Below, piece after piece: positions 53,848-62,698 of a stretch of 64,000 bases of DNA. Under the pieces are notes generated by a model. That model was not told the DNA's origin. It worked only from the letters and a program-made list of their open reading frames with translations, and searched no databases. A program made the position numbers and the translations under genes. Numbering within the stretch: position 1 is the first letter of the stretch; each line of letters begins with the position of its first letter. This stretch comes from Pseudomonas orientalis (lineage in GTDB: Bacteria > Pseudomonadota > Gammaproteobacteria > Pseudomonadales > Pseudomonadaceae). The stretch covers positions 605,641 to 669,640 of the forward strand of contig NZ_JYLM01000003.1 of the NCBI RefSeq assembly GCF_001439815.1. Direction: 5' to 3'.

Positions 53848-55188
53848 ATGTCCACCACCATCGCAAAAGCCAACCCCAAGGTTGGCTTTGTTTCCCTGGG
53901 TTGCCCGAAGGCTCTGGTCGACTCCGAGCGCATTCTCACGCAACTGCGCATGGAAGGGTATGACGTCGTGTCCACTTACCAGGACGCGGACGTGGTGGTG
54001 GTCAACACCTGTGGTTTCATCGACTCGGCCAAGGCAGAGTCCCTGGAAGTGATCGGCGAAGCGATCAAGGAAAACGGCAAGGTCATCGTGACCGGCTGCA
54101 TGGGCGTGGAAGAAGGTAATATCCGCAACGTACACCCCAGCGTGCTCGCCGTGACCGGCCCGCAACAGTACGAGCAGGTGGTCAACGCCGTGCACCAGGT
54201 GGTGCCGCCACGCCAGGACCACAACCCGCTGATCGACCTGGTGCCGCCGCAAGGCATCAAGCTGACCCCGCGCCACTATGCCTATCTGAAAATTTCCGAA
54301 GGCTGCAACCACAGCTGCAGCTTCTGTATCATCCCGTCGATGCGCGGCAAGCTGGTCAGCCGCCCGGTCGGTGATGTGCTGGACGAGGCCCAGCGCCTGG
54401 TCAAATCCGGCGTAAAAGAGCTGCTGGTGATTTCCCAGGACACCAGTGCCTACGGCGTCGACGTGAAATACCGCACCGGTTTCTGGAATGGCGCGCCGGT
54501 GAAAACCCGCATGACCGAACTCTGCGAAGCCCTCAGCAGCCTGGGCGTGTGGGTGCGCCTGCACTACGTTTACCCGTACCCGCACGTGGACGAGCTGATT
54601 CCGTTGATGGCCGCCGGCAAGATCCTGCCCTACCTGGATATCCCGTTCCAGCACGCCAGCCCCAAAGTGCTCAAGGCGATGAAACGCCCGGCCTTCGAAG
54701 ACAAGACCCTGGCGCGCATCAAGAATTGGCGCGAGATCTGCCCCGACCTGATCATTCGCTCCACTTTCATTGTGGGCTTCCCTGGCGAAACCGAAGAAGA
54801 CTTCCAGTACCTGCTGGACTGGCTGACCGAAGCCCAGCTGGACCGCGTCGGCTGCTTCCAGTACTCGCCGGTCGAAGGCGCTCCGGCCAACCTGCTGGAC
54901 CTGGCCGTGGTGCCCGACGACGTCAAGCAGGATCGTTGGGAGCGCTTCATGGCGCATCAGCAGGCGATCAGCTCGGCGCGCCTGCAACTGCGCATCGGCA
55001 AGGAAATCGAAGTGCTGATCGACGAAGTCGACGAGCAAGGCGCGGTCGGTCGTTGCTTCTTCGATGCGCCTGAAATCGACGGTAACGTATTTATCGACGA
55101 TGCCAGCGGTCTGAAGCCGGGCGACAAGGTCTGGTGCACCGTGACCGACGCAGACGAATACGACCTGTGGGCGCAAAAGCGCGACTAA
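53848..55188 (+). CDS. rimO: Ribosomal protein S12 methylthiotransferase RimO
   Basis: Radical-SAM enzyme of 446 residues that methylthiolates Asp89 of ribosomal protein S12. Three cluster regions: N-terminal UPF0004 with C in SLGCPK, NTCGF and TGCMG for one 4Fe-4S; the radical-SAM motif CNHSCSFC (CxxxCxxC) in [14 protein letters not shown] for the second; and a C-terminal TRAM domain ([20 protein letters not shown]). Length is typical. It stands alone with a terminator after it. Confidence 0.96.
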   Translation: MSTTIAKANPKVGFVSLGCPKALVDSERILTQLRMEGYDVVSTYQDADVVVVNTCGFIDSAKAESLEVIGEAIKENGKVIVTGCMGVEEGNIRNVHPSVLAVTGPQQYEQVVNAVHQVVPPRQDHNPLIDLVPPQGIKLTPRHYAYLKISEGCNHSCSFCIIPSMRGKLVSRPVGDVLDEAQRLVKSGVKELLVISQDTSAYGVDVKYRTGFWNGAPVKTRMTELCEALSSLGVWVRLHYVYPYPHVDELIPLMAAGKILPYLDIPFQHASPKVLKAMKRPAFEDKTLARIKNWREICPDLIIRSTFIVGFPGETEEDFQYLLDWLTEAQLDRVGCFQYSPVEGAPANLLDLAVVPDDVKQDRWERFMAHQQAISSARLQLRIGKEIEVLIDEVDEQGAVGRCFFDAPEIDGNVFIDDASGLKPGDKVWCTVTDADEYDLWAQKRD

Positions 55189-55203
55189 AGCTGTTAGAAA
55201 TTA

Positions 55204-55241
55204 AAAAAGCCCTGCTTCTGGACAAGATGCGGGGCTTTTTT
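55204..55241 (+). terminator. Terminator after rimO
   Basis: AAAAAGCCCTGC pairs with GCGGGGCTTTTT (55229-55240) with one wobble or mismatch, 15 bp after the rimO stop, followed by T residues. Confidence 0.85.
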
Positions 55242-55291
55242 AGGTCTATCGTTTTGTCCATCTACACCTATTTCGACAAGAGACTGCGGGC

Positions 55292-55765
55292 ATGCGTGAG
55301 CATTCGGTTATCCATACCCCCAACAATAGCGATTACCTCGAGCTGGCGAAGATCTGGGAGGCCTCGGTGCGGGCCACTCATGACTTTTTGCCGGACAGTT
55401 ACATTGTGTTGCTCAAAAAGCTGGTGCTGACGCGTTATCTGGATTCAGTGATGCTGATCTGCACCAAGGACGCACGCCAGCACATTACCGGGTTTGCCGG
55501 AGTGGCGGCGGGCAAGGTGGAGATGCTGTTTATCGACCCGCTGCACCGTGGCCAGGGCCTGGGCCGGCAATTGCTGCGCTATGCAATCGAGCACATGAAT
55601 GCCGATGAACTGGACGTCAACGAGCAGAACCCCCAGGCCTTGGGTTTTTATCTCAAGCAGGGGTTCGAAGTGATCGGACGCACGGAGCATGATGGCCTTG
55701 GGCAACCTTACCCGTTGCTGCATATGCGCTTGCGCCAAGCGCAACAACACGCGCGCAAGGGCTAA
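55292..55765 (+). CDS. GNAT-family N-acetyltransferase
   Basis: A 157-residue acetyltransferase. The acetyl-CoA motif is FIDPLHRGQGLGRQLLRYAI, with the preceding beta strands FAGVAAGKVEML and the C-terminal LDVNEQNPQALGFYLKQGFE typical of GNAT. It resembles YjaB-type enzymes. Substrate unknown. No operon partner is obvious. Confidence 0.87.
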   Translation: MREHSVIHTPNNSDYLELAKIWEASVRATHDFLPDSYIVLLKKLVLTRYLDSVMLICTKDARQHITGFAGVAAGKVEMLFIDPLHRGQGLGRQLLRYAIEHMNADELDVNEQNPQALGFYLKQGFEVIGRTEHDGLGQPYPLLHMRLRQAQQHARKG

Positions 55766-55836
55766 ATGAAATGGGACCGGGATTAACCGGCGCCAGGCAG
55801 GTACAATAGCCGCCCCCTTTTGTTACGGCCCTTGTC

Positions 55837-56547
55837 ATGACTGACCCCATACGCCTCTCCAAACGCCTTATCGAACTGGTCGGTTGCTCCCGTCGGGAGG
55901 CTGAGCTGTTTATCGAAGGCGGCTGGGTCTCGGTGGACGGTGAAGTGATCGACGAGCCGCAGTTCAAGGTCACGACCGAAAAAGTCGAACTGGACCCAGA
56001 GGCCAAAGCCACCGCGCCCGAGCCGGTGACCATTCTGCTGCACGCGCCGGCAGGCATGGATGCTGAAACCGCCATGGCCACCCTCAGCGCCGAAACCCTG
56101 TCGGAAGAACACCGCTTCAGCAAACGCCCGCTGAAAGGCCACTTCCTGCGCCTGACCGCCAGTGCCGACCTGCAAGCCAAGGCCAGCGGCCTGCTGGTGT
56201 TCACCCAGGACTGGAAAATCCTGCGCAAGTTGACCGCCGATGCCGCCAAGATCGAGCAGGAATACGTGGTGGAAGTCGAAGGCGATATGGTGGCCCACGG
56301 CCTCAACCGCCTGAACCACGGCCTGACCTACAAAGGCAAGGAGCTGCCGGCCGTGAAAGCCAGCTGGCAGAACGAAAACCGCCTGCGTTTCGCGCTGAAG
56401 AACCCGCAGCCGGGGGTGATCGCGCTGTTCTGCGAAGCCGTTGGCTTGAAAGTCGTCGCCATCCGCCGCATCCGCATTGGCGGCGTATCCATTGGCAAAG
56501 TGCCGGTGGGCCAATGGCGTTACCTGTCCGGCAAAGAAAAGTTCTAA
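55837..56547 (+). CDS. S4/pseudouridine-synthase homologue with degenerate active site
   Basis: A 236-residue protein with an N-terminal S4 RNA-binding domain (PIRLSKRLIELVGCSRREAE, then FIEGGWVSVDGEV) and a RsuA/RluF-like pseudouridine synthase domain. At the catalytic motif, where active enzymes have G-R-L-D-x-x-T/S-x-G-L-L, this one reads ASADLQAKASGLLVFTQD: aligning on SGLLVFT puts Gln in place of the catalytic Asp and Asp in place of the Arg. The late R-Q-I-R-R-M motif is also lost (PGVIALFCEAVG). The EQEYVVEVEG and VGQWRYLS elements remain. I infer an RNA-binding pseudoenzyme; an annotation of rRNA pseudouridine synthase would be misleading. Confidence 0.8.
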   Translation: MTDPIRLSKRLIELVGCSRREAELFIEGGWVSVDGEVIDEPQFKVTTEKVELDPEAKATAPEPVTILLHAPAGMDAETAMATLSAETLSEEHRFSKRPLKGHFLRLTASADLQAKASGLLVFTQDWKILRKLTADAAKIEQEYVVEVEGDMVAHGLNRLNHGLTYKGKELPAVKASWQNENRLRFALKNPQPGVIALFCEAVGLKVVAIRRIRIGGVSIGKVPVGQWRYLSGKEKF

Positions 56548-56618
56548 GCCGTTGCCCTTTTCCCGACATTGCCTGATTGGGCGGTGTCTACCCCGTTGAA
56601 AACCAGGATTTGCCCACC

Positions 56619-57080
56619 ATGATTCACAACGACGTACTGCGCAGCGTGCGCTACATGCTCGACATCAGCGACAACAAGATGGTCGAGATCATCAAGCTCG
56701 GCGGCATGGACGTGACCAAGGAAGACCTGCTCACCTACCTCAAGAAGGATGAGGAAGAAGGCTATGTGTTCTGCCCGGATGAGGTGATGGCGCATTTCCT
56801 CGACGGTCTGGTGATTTTCAAGCGCGGCAAGGATGAAAGCCGTCCGCCGCAGCCGATCGAAACCCCGGTGACCAACAACATTATCCTGAAAAAACTGCGC
56901 GTAGCCTTCGAATTGAAGGAAGACGACATGCACGCCATCCTCAAGGCCGCCGAGTTCCCGGTGTCCAAGCCCGAGCTGAGCGCGCTGTTCCGCAAGTTCG
57001 GTCACACCAACTACCGCACCTGTGGCGATCAGTTGTTGCGCAACTTCCTCAAGGGTCTGACGTTGCGGGTTCGTGCGTAA
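56619..57080 (+). CDS. DUF1456 family protein (YehS-like)
   Basis: A 153-residue protein with two DUF1456 repeats: MIHNDVLRSVRYMLDISDNK, with MVEIIKLGGMDVTKEDLLTY, and VTNNIILKKLRVAFELKEDD, with MHAILKAAEFPVSKPELSAL. Each is an all-helical unit with a conserved N-x-x-L-x-x-(L/V)R start. Function unknown. I chose the ATG at 56619, with AGGA upstream. trmO starts 3 nt after the stop, so the two probably share a transcript. Confidence 0.87.
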   Translation: MIHNDVLRSVRYMLDISDNKMVEIIKLGGMDVTKEDLLTYLKKDEEEGYVFCPDEVMAHFLDGLVIFKRGKDESRPPQPIETPVTNNIILKKLRVAFELKEDDMHAILKAAEFPVSKPELSALFRKFGHTNYRTCGDQLLRNFLKGLTLRVRA

Positions 57081-57083
57081 GCC

Positions 57084-57779
57084 ATGAGTTATCAGGTCTC
57101 GCCCATCGGCTTCGTACGCTCCTGCTTCAAGGAGAAGTTCGCCATCCCGCGCCAGCCGCAACTGGCGCCGGCCGCCCGCGGCGTGCTGGAGCTGGTGGCG
57201 CCGTTCGATGGCGGCGAGGCGGTGCAGGGCCTGGAACAGGTCAGCCACGTGTGGCTGCTGTTTCTGTTTCACCAGGCGCTGGAAGACACGCCACGCCTGA
57301 AAGTGCGCCCGCCACGCCTGGGCGGCAATACGTCCATGGGCGTGTTTGCTACCCGCGCGACCCATCGGCCTAACGGGATTGGCCAGTCAGTGGTCAAGCT
57401 GGATAAGGTGGAAGCGGGCCGGTTGTGGATTTCCGGGATTGACCTGCTCGATGGCACGCCTGTGCTGGATATCAAGCCATATGTGCCCTATGCCGATATC
57501 GTCGATACGGCGACCAACAGCATCGCCAGCGGTGCGCCGCCCCTGATTGGCGTGCAGTGGCTCAAGACCGCGCTGCAACAGGCGCAGGGCCATGCCCGGC
57601 GCCTGGATGAACCCTTGGTGGAGTTGATTGATCAGTGCCTGGCGCAAGATCCACGGCCGGCCTACCAGACACCTGGGCCGGAGCGCGAATACGGTGTGCA
57701 GTTCTGGGATGTGGATGTACGTTGGCACTATCCCGAGGCTGGGATGATTTGCGTATTGGAAGTGGTGCCTGCTGGATAA
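57084..57779 (+). CDS. trmO: tRNA (N6-threonylcarbamoyladenosine-37 N6)-methyltransferase
   Basis: TsaA/TrmO-family methyltransferase of 231 residues that makes m6t6A37 in threonine tRNA, using SAM through an unusual fold. The N-terminal beta barrel (SYQVSPIGFVRSCFKEKFAI) and the diagnostic GVFATRATHRPNGIGQSVVK, then LDGTPVLDIKPYVPYAD are present. Its partner modification t6A is made by the TsaB complex, also encoded in this window. It follows the DUF1456 gene by 3 nt. Confidence 0.93.
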   Translation: MSYQVSPIGFVRSCFKEKFAIPRQPQLAPAARGVLELVAPFDGGEAVQGLEQVSHVWLLFLFHQALEDTPRLKVRPPRLGGNTSMGVFATRATHRPNGIGQSVVKLDKVEAGRLWISGIDLLDGTPVLDIKPYVPYADIVDTATNSIASGAPPLIGVQWLKTALQQAQGHARRLDEPLVELIDQCLAQDPRPAYQTPGPEREYGVQFWDVDVRWHYPEAGMICVLEVVPAG

Positions 57780-57789
57780 ACCGGAACCC

Positions 57790-57884
57790 AAATGTGGGAA
57801 GGGGCTTGCCCCCGATAGCAGTGTGTCAGTCAACTCATCTGTGACTGATCCACCGCAATCGGGGGCAAGCCCCCTGCCACATTT
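57790..57884. repeat. REP-type palindrome pair (REPIN), second copy
   Basis: AATGTGGGAAGGGGCTTGCC (57791-57810) and its inverted partner ending near 57884 enclose GTGTGTCAGTCA...TGACTGATCCA, clearly related to the inner segment of the copy at 2398-2492. It lies between convergent trmO and fpr and may terminate both. Confidence 0.9.
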
Positions 57885-57897
57885 TTTTGATCTGCGT

Positions 57898-58677
57898 TTA
57901 TTTCTCGACGAATGCGCGCTCGATCAGGTAATCCCCCGGCTCACGCATGCGTGGCGAAACTTTCAGGCCGAAGCTGTTCAACACTTCGCTGGTCTCGTCC
58001 AACATGCTCGGGCTGCCGCACAGCATGGCACGGTCGTCCTCGGGGTTGATCGGTGGCAGGCCGATGTCGCTGAACAGCTTGCCGCTGCGCATCAGGTCGG
58101 TCAGGCGGCCTTCGTTTTCGAACGGCTCGCGGGTCACGGTCGGGTAGTAGATCAACTTTTCACGCAAGGCTTCACCGAAAAACTCGTTCTGCGGCAGGTG
58201 CTCGGTGATGAACTCGCGGTAGGCGACTTCATTGACGTAACGCACGCCGTGGCACAGGATCACTTTTTCGAAGCGCTCGTAGGTCTCCGGGTCCTGGATC
58301 ACGCTCATGAATGGCGCGAGGCCCGTACCGGTGCTGAGCAGATACAAATGCTTGCCCGGCTTCAAATCGTCAAGCACCAGGGTGCCTGTCGGTTTTTTGC
58401 TGATGATGATCTCGTCGCCTTCCTTCAAGTGCTGCAACTGGGAAGTCAGCGGGCCATCCGGCACCTTGATGCTGAAGAACTCCAGATGCTCTTCCCAGTT
58501 CGGGCTGGCAATGGAGTAGGCGCGCATGAGCGGGCGGCCGTTGGGCTGTTGCAGGCCGATCATCACGAACTGACCGTTCTCGAAGCGCAGACCCGGATCG
58601 CGGGTGCACTTGAAGCTGAACAGAGTGTCGTTCCAGTGATGAACACTGAGGACACGCTCGTGGTTCATGTTGCTCAT
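57898..58677 (-). CDS. fpr: Ferredoxin-NADP+ reductase
   Basis: FAD enzyme of 259 residues exchanging electrons between NADPH and ferredoxin or flavodoxin in iron-sulfur and oxidative-stress metabolism. FAD site RAYSIASP, NADP site LLSTGTGLAPFMS and the C-terminal segment ending RAFVEK (no aromatic cap) are the subclass IA FPR features. It is divergent from finR, the usual arrangement in pseudomonads, where FinR activates fpr under superoxide stress. AGGAG lies 10 nt before the ATG. Confidence 0.95.
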   Translation of the reverse strand: MSNMNHERVLSVHHWNDTLFSFKCTRDPGLRFENGQFVMIGLQQPNGRPLMRAYSIASPNWEEHLEFFSIKVPDGPLTSQLQHLKEGDEIIISKKPTGTLVLDDLKPGKHLYLLSTGTGLAPFMSVIQDPETYERFEKVILCHGVRYVNEVAYREFITEHLPQNEFFGEALREKLIYYPTVTREPFENEGRLTDLMRSGKLFSDIGLPPINPEDDRAMLCGSPSMLDETSEVLNSFGLKVSPRMREPGDYLIERAFVEK

Positions 58678-58776
58678 GTACGGGGAACTCCTGGAAATGG
58701 GTCTGCGCCAAATGTGAAGTGCGCAATTGCACAGTATTCTAATGGCGGCGACAATATCTGTTAACTGGATTATTAA

Positions 58777-58789
58777 GATAAGGGTTATC
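58777..58789 (+). promoter_or_regulatory. Candidate FinR-binding palindrome
   Basis: GATAAGGGTTATC (58777-58789) is a perfect 5-bp inverted repeat with a 3-nt centre, 12 bp before the finR ATG and about 100 bp from fpr. It is the kind of site a LysR regulator uses for autoregulation. The rest of 58678-58801 is AT-rich and would hold both promoters. Confidence 0.45.
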
Positions 58790-58801
58790 GGTTATATCGA
58801 T

Positions 58802-59728
58802 ATGCGATTTACTCTCCGTCAACTGCAAGTCTTCGTCGCCGTCGCCCAGCAGGAAAGCGTCTCCCGCGCTGCCGGGCTCCTGGCCCTGTCTCAATCCGCC
58901 GCCAGCACGTCGATTACCGAGCTGGAGCGTCAATCCAGCTGCCAATTATTCGACCGCGCCGGCAAACGCCTGAGCCTCAACGCCCTCGGTCATCAATTGC
59001 TGCCCCAGGCGGTGGCGCTGCTGGATCAGGCCAAGGAGATCGAGGACCTGCTCAATGGCAAGTCCGGCTTCGGCTCATTGGCGGTGGGCGCCACCCTGAC
59101 CATCGGCAATTACCTGGCGACCCTGCTGATCGGCAGCTTCATGCAGCAGCACCCCGAGAGCCAGGTGAAACTGCATGTGCAAAACACTGCGCATATCGTG
59201 CATCAGGTGGCGCATTACGAAATTGATCTGGGTCTAATCGAAGGTGACTGCAGCCACCCGGACATCGAGGTGCAAACCTGGGTGGAGGATGAGCTGGTGG
59301 TGTTTTGCGCACCCCAGCATCACTTGGCCAAGCGTGGCGTGGCCAGCATGGATGAGTTGACCCATGAAGCGTGGATCCTGCGCGAACAAGGCTCGGGCAC
59401 GCGCCTGACGTTTGACCAAGCCATGCGCCATCATCGCAGCGCATTGAATATCCGCCTGGAGCTGGAACACACCGAGGCGATCAAACGCGCAGTGGAATCA
59501 GGTTTGGGGATTGGTTGCATTTCGCGGCTGGCACTGCGCGACGCGTTCCGTCGTGGCAGTCTGGTGCCGGTAGAGACCCCGGACCTGGACCTGGCCCGGC
59601 AGTTCTACTTTATCTGGCATAAGCAGAAGTACCAGACCTCGGCGATGCGCGAGTTTCTGGAACTGTGCCGCGCGTTTACCGCCGGGGTTCAACGCAGCGA
59701 CGAAATCGTGCTGCCGAGCATCGCCTGA
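58802..59728 (+). CDS. finR: LysR-family regulator FinR
   Basis: A 308-residue LysR regulator. The N-terminal winged helix-turn-helix (MRFTLRQLQVFVAVAQQESV, then AAGLLALSQSAASTSITELE) is clear and the C-terminal co-inducer domain is complete. I chose the ATG at 58802; an in-frame start at 58727 would cover the operator. Position next to and divergent from fpr matches FinR of P. putida and P. aeruginosa, which activates fpr. Confidence 0.88.
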   Translation: MRFTLRQLQVFVAVAQQESVSRAAGLLALSQSAASTSITELERQSSCQLFDRAGKRLSLNALGHQLLPQAVALLDQAKEIEDLLNGKSGFGSLAVGATLTIGNYLATLLIGSFMQQHPESQVKLHVQNTAHIVHQVAHYEIDLGLIEGDCSHPDIEVQTWVEDELVVFCAPQHHLAKRGVASMDELTHEAWILREQGSGTRLTFDQAMRHHRSALNIRLELEHTEAIKRAVESGLGIGCISRLALRDAFRRGSLVPVETPDLDLARQFYFIWHKQKYQTSAMREFLELCRAFTAGVQRSDEIVLPSIA

Positions 59729-59731
59729 TCC

Positions 59732-60094
59732 TTAGATCAGGATCACCGCCCACACCAGCGTGATCATGGTCAAGGCCACGAATTGCGCGGCACTCCCCAT
59801 GTCCTTGGCGTTTTTCGACAACGGGTGGCGGTCCAGGGAAATGCGGTCGATGGCCGCCTCCACCGCGGAATTGAGCAATTCGACGATCAGCGCCAGCAGG
59901 CACACGGCAATCAGCAATGCGCGTTCGACGCGGCTGACCTGCAGGAAAAAACTCAACGGAATCAGGATGACGTTCAGCAGCACCAACTGACGGAACGCCG
60001 CCTCGCCGGTGAAAGCCGCGCGCAGGCCATCCAGGGAATAGCCCCCTGCGTTGAAGATACGTTTGATACCGGTTTGACCCTTGAAAGGCGACAT
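59732..60094 (-). CDS. dgkA: Diacylglycerol kinase
   Basis: Small integral-membrane kinase of 120 residues that phosphorylates diacylglycerol to phosphatidic acid, recycling lipid from periplasmic glucan synthesis. Three membrane helices are predicted (about 36-50, 56-72, 100-120) and the family active-site segment is ELLNSAVEAAIDRISLDRHP, with AKDMGSAAQF after it. I chose the ATG at 60094; an in-frame TTG at 60115 is an alternative. Confidence 0.93.
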   Translation of the reverse strand: MSPFKGQTGIKRIFNAGGYSLDGLRAAFTGEAAFRQLVLLNVILIPLSFFLQVSRVERALLIAVCLLALIVELLNSAVEAAIDRISLDRHPLSKNAKDMGSAAQFVALTMITLVWAVILI

Positions 60095-60169
60095 AGATGT
60101 AGGCAACTGAACCAAAGGAGTGGGGAAACTAGAGCACGCAAAGTCAAAAAAGCGTGAATCGGTGACGGC

Positions 60170-60820
60170 TTAATGCTGCGAAATTGACTCAAGTTGTTGC
60201 AGGAGTAACGCCGCCTGGGTGCGTGTACGGACCCCCAACTTGCGGAAAATCGCGGTGACATGCGCCTTGATCGTCGCTTCCGACACGCTCAGCTCGTAGG
60301 CAATCTGCTTGTTCAACAAGCCTTCGCAGACCATGGTCAACACCCGGAACTGCTGAGGCGTCAAGCTGGCCAGGCCATCACGGGCCGCCTTGGCTTCATC
60401 GGAAACGTTGATTTCTTCGAACGCTTGCGGTGGCCAGGACACATCGCCGTCCAATACCCTACGCACCGCCTTCTGGATGTCTTCCATCGCGCTGGACTTG
60501 GGGATGAAGCCGCTGGCGCCGAACTCCTTGGAACGCACCACCACGTCGGCCTCTTCCTGAGCCGAGACCATTACCACGGGGATCTGCGGATATTGCCCGC
60601 GCAGCAGCACCAGCCCCGAAAAACCGTAGGCCCCCGGCATGTTCAGGTCGAGCAGCACCAGGTCCCAGTCGGATTTTTCGGTCAGGCGCGCTTCCAGCTC
60701 GGCAATGCTGGCAACTTCGACCAGTCGCACATCCGGGCCAAGGCCCAGGGTCACGGCCTGATGCAGCGCACTGCGAAACAGCGGGTGGTCATCGGCTATC
60801 AGGATTTCGTATGTGGCCAT
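60170..60820 (-). CDS. erdR: LuxR-type response regulator (ErdR)
   Basis: A 216-residue regulator: receiver domain with D58 in LVLLDLNMPG and a C-terminal LuxR helix-turn-helix (LTPQQFRVLTMVCEGLLNKQ, then IAYELSVSEATIKAHVTAIF). It is adjacent to dgkA as in P. aeruginosa, where ErdR controls ethanol and acetate metabolism with a distant kinase. No kinase gene is nearby here either, so it is an orphan. The 60821-61071 gap holds its promoter and nothing else I can name. Confidence 0.85.
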   Translation of the reverse strand: MATYEILIADDHPLFRSALHQAVTLGLGPDVRLVEVASIAELEARLTEKSDWDLVLLDLNMPGAYGFSGLVLLRGQYPQIPVVMVSAQEEADVVVRSKEFGASGFIPKSSAMEDIQKAVRRVLDGDVSWPPQAFEEINVSDEAKAARDGLASLTPQQFRVLTMVCEGLLNKQIAYELSVSEATIKAHVTAIFRKLGVRTRTQAALLLQQLESISQH

Positions 60821-61071
60821 TGATTAAATGATCCTGTTTTTTAGGGAAGCCCTGATGGGTTCAGGGTTCGCCAGTACACAAGGCAACGGCCAGGCGGCCA
60901 TCGCCACGGGGCGCGCTCAACGTCAAAAACACGTGAAACAACGTCGAAAAACAAGGTAGCACCCCAATCGGCGCCCAGCATGCCCAGCGCAGCCTGGGGG
61001 GTCAAGCACTACGCCCATGGGGATTTTAGCGGGGTGCGCGGTTAAGGTGCCATCATGCAAACGTCGTCTGG

Positions 61072-61791
61072 TCATACCGCTGCGATATAAGGCGCCAAGC
61101 GCGTGTGGACACCGTCTGCCTCATCCAGGGGCAACTGAAACTTGGCGGCCAGATAATGCGTGCTGAATACATCGAGGTAGGCGTCCAGGACTTCGCTGGC
61201 GACCTGATCCTCGGCCAACTCCAGGCATAGCGCGGCGACCTCGGCGGTGCAGAAATGATCATCGCGCTTGGAACGGCGCAACTTGTAACGTGACAACTGC
61301 TCCGGCGCCAGGCTCAGCACCGGCAAATGCTCCAGGTACGGGCTCTTGCGAAACATCTTGCGCGCTTCGCTCCACGTGCCGTCCAGCAGGATGAACAGCG
61401 GGCGCTTGCCCTCCCCCGCAACTACCGCGCTGACCACACGCTCAGGCGCCACGAATTCGCCGGGAAAAACGATGTACGGCTGCCACTGCGGATCGGCGAG
61501 CAAGGTGAGCAGATCCGGGTCGACCTCGGTCCGCGACCAGGCGAACGCGCTGGTGTCGTCAATAACGTCGGCGATCAGCCAGCCGGTGTTGCTGGGCTTC
61601 ATCGGTTCGACGTCGTGCATCAACAGGCACATCGCCGATTTGGCTTCAACCGTTGGTCGCCACGCGCACAGGCAGTACTCGGGAATCACTCGGCAACCGG
61701 CACACCGCTCGGCGCGCGATCCCCGATTAAGGAAAGGCCTGACGGCCCGGGCCAGGCGCTGGGTGCGCAAGCGGGAGACAGCGTGGCTCAT
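61072..61791 (-). CDS. DTW-domain tRNA-uridine aminocarboxypropyltransferase (TapT-like)
   Basis: A 239-residue DTW-family protein. Four cysteines in CAGCRVIPEYCLCAW suggest a zinc finger, and the signature is LLDGTWSEARKM. E. coli TapT uses SAM to form acp3U47 in tRNA. The conserved HDVEPMKPSNTGW and VFPGEF segments are present. It is separate from its neighbours and reads toward erdR with a 250-bp gap. Confidence 0.85.
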   Translation of the reverse strand: MSHAVSRLRTQRLARAVRPFLNRGSRAERCAGCRVIPEYCLCAWRPTVEAKSAMCLLMHDVEPMKPSNTGWLIADVIDDTSAFAWSRTEVDPDLLTLLADPQWQPYIVFPGEFVAPERVVSAVVAGEGKRPLFILLDGTWSEARKMFRKSPYLEHLPVLSLAPEQLSRYKLRRSKRDDHFCTAEVAALCLELAEDQVASEVLDAYLDVFSTHYLAAKFQLPLDEADGVHTRLAPYIAAV

Positions 61792-61969
61792 GGGATGCGC
61801 CGCAGAGACGGGTAAATCGACACGGGGTAACTCGAAAGCAATTGAAGTGGGCGCAGTTTACCAGCGATACGCCTGGCTGTAGTGGCCAGCGCTCACCTAT
61901 AATTGCGCGCCACTGAACGCACAGCGCAGTGGCTGGTCTATGCACCAGTAACCGAATCAGGAGAGTTTG

Positions 61970-62404
61970 ATGCTGCGTTCCATGCTGCGCCTCGTTGCCC
62001 CATCCGTCGCTATTGCGCTGGCCTTGCCCATGGGCGCCCACGCGGCCTCGCTGCTGGAGGCTCAAATGAACCGCAAGCTGCAAAGCGTCGCGACCGAAAG
62101 CAACAAGGACCTGCCCCGGGAAATCGATGAAAAGACCCTAGAAGTGGCCTACACCGTCGAAGGCATGCAACTGATCGATCATCTCAGCGTGCTGCCTGAC
62201 CGCGCCGAACAGATGCGTGCCAACCCAAAGGCGGTGTATTTCCAGCTGGGCCGCAGTGTCTGCACCAACCCAGGCTACCGCGAGCTGATGGCGAAGGGCG
62301 CGATCATGCGTTACGAAATCACCGAGAACAAGACCAACCGTCCTGTCGCATCGGTAAAATTCGCCGAAGCCGACTGCCCGGCTCCAGCCAAGAAGAAAAA
62401 GTAA
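61970..62404 (+). CDS. QSregVF-family exported protein (PA3611-like)
   Basis: A 144-residue exported protein with signal peptide MLRSMLRLVAPSVAIALALP ending near AHA-A26. The mature part matches what I recall of the quorum-sensing regulated virulence factor family (PA3611): REIDEKTLEVAYTVEGMQLI, with one disulfide likely between C(VCTNPGYREL) and C(ADCPAPAK), and a poly-Lys C-terminus. Function unknown. GGAG lies before the ATG at 61970; a TTG at 61967 is possible. Confidence 0.75.
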   Translation: MLRSMLRLVAPSVAIALALPMGAHAASLLEAQMNRKLQSVATESNKDLPREIDEKTLEVAYTVEGMQLIDHLSVLPDRAEQMRANPKAVYFQLGRSVCTNPGYRELMAKGAIMRYEITENKTNRPVASVKFAEADCPAPAKKKK

Positions 62405-62698
62405 CCCCGGCCTGCACCTCGCGCGTTGCCGCCCGGCGACGCGCACTCCCCCGCTTCAACGCCCGCCAGCAACTGAACGCCTTTATCAATTGCCAATAAG
62501 CGGTTGCCAGCCAAGGGTTTTTCAGCCCATGATCAAGTCATTCCATGCGCCCGCCAGAGCAGTCTTCCCAGCTGTTCTGTAATGCTTTCAGGGCAAAAAA
62601 AAGCCTGCCCTCCTGCGGCAAGCAACGACACATGCAGTGTCGTGGCCCCTGACGACGCTCGTCGGCTAGCCAGGCCCTGTGAAGAAGGAGAAAGTTGA

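Noticed and set aside
53842..55176. 444-codon minus-strand frame over rimO
   Set aside because: rimO has all cysteine motifs on the plus strand; antisense shadow.
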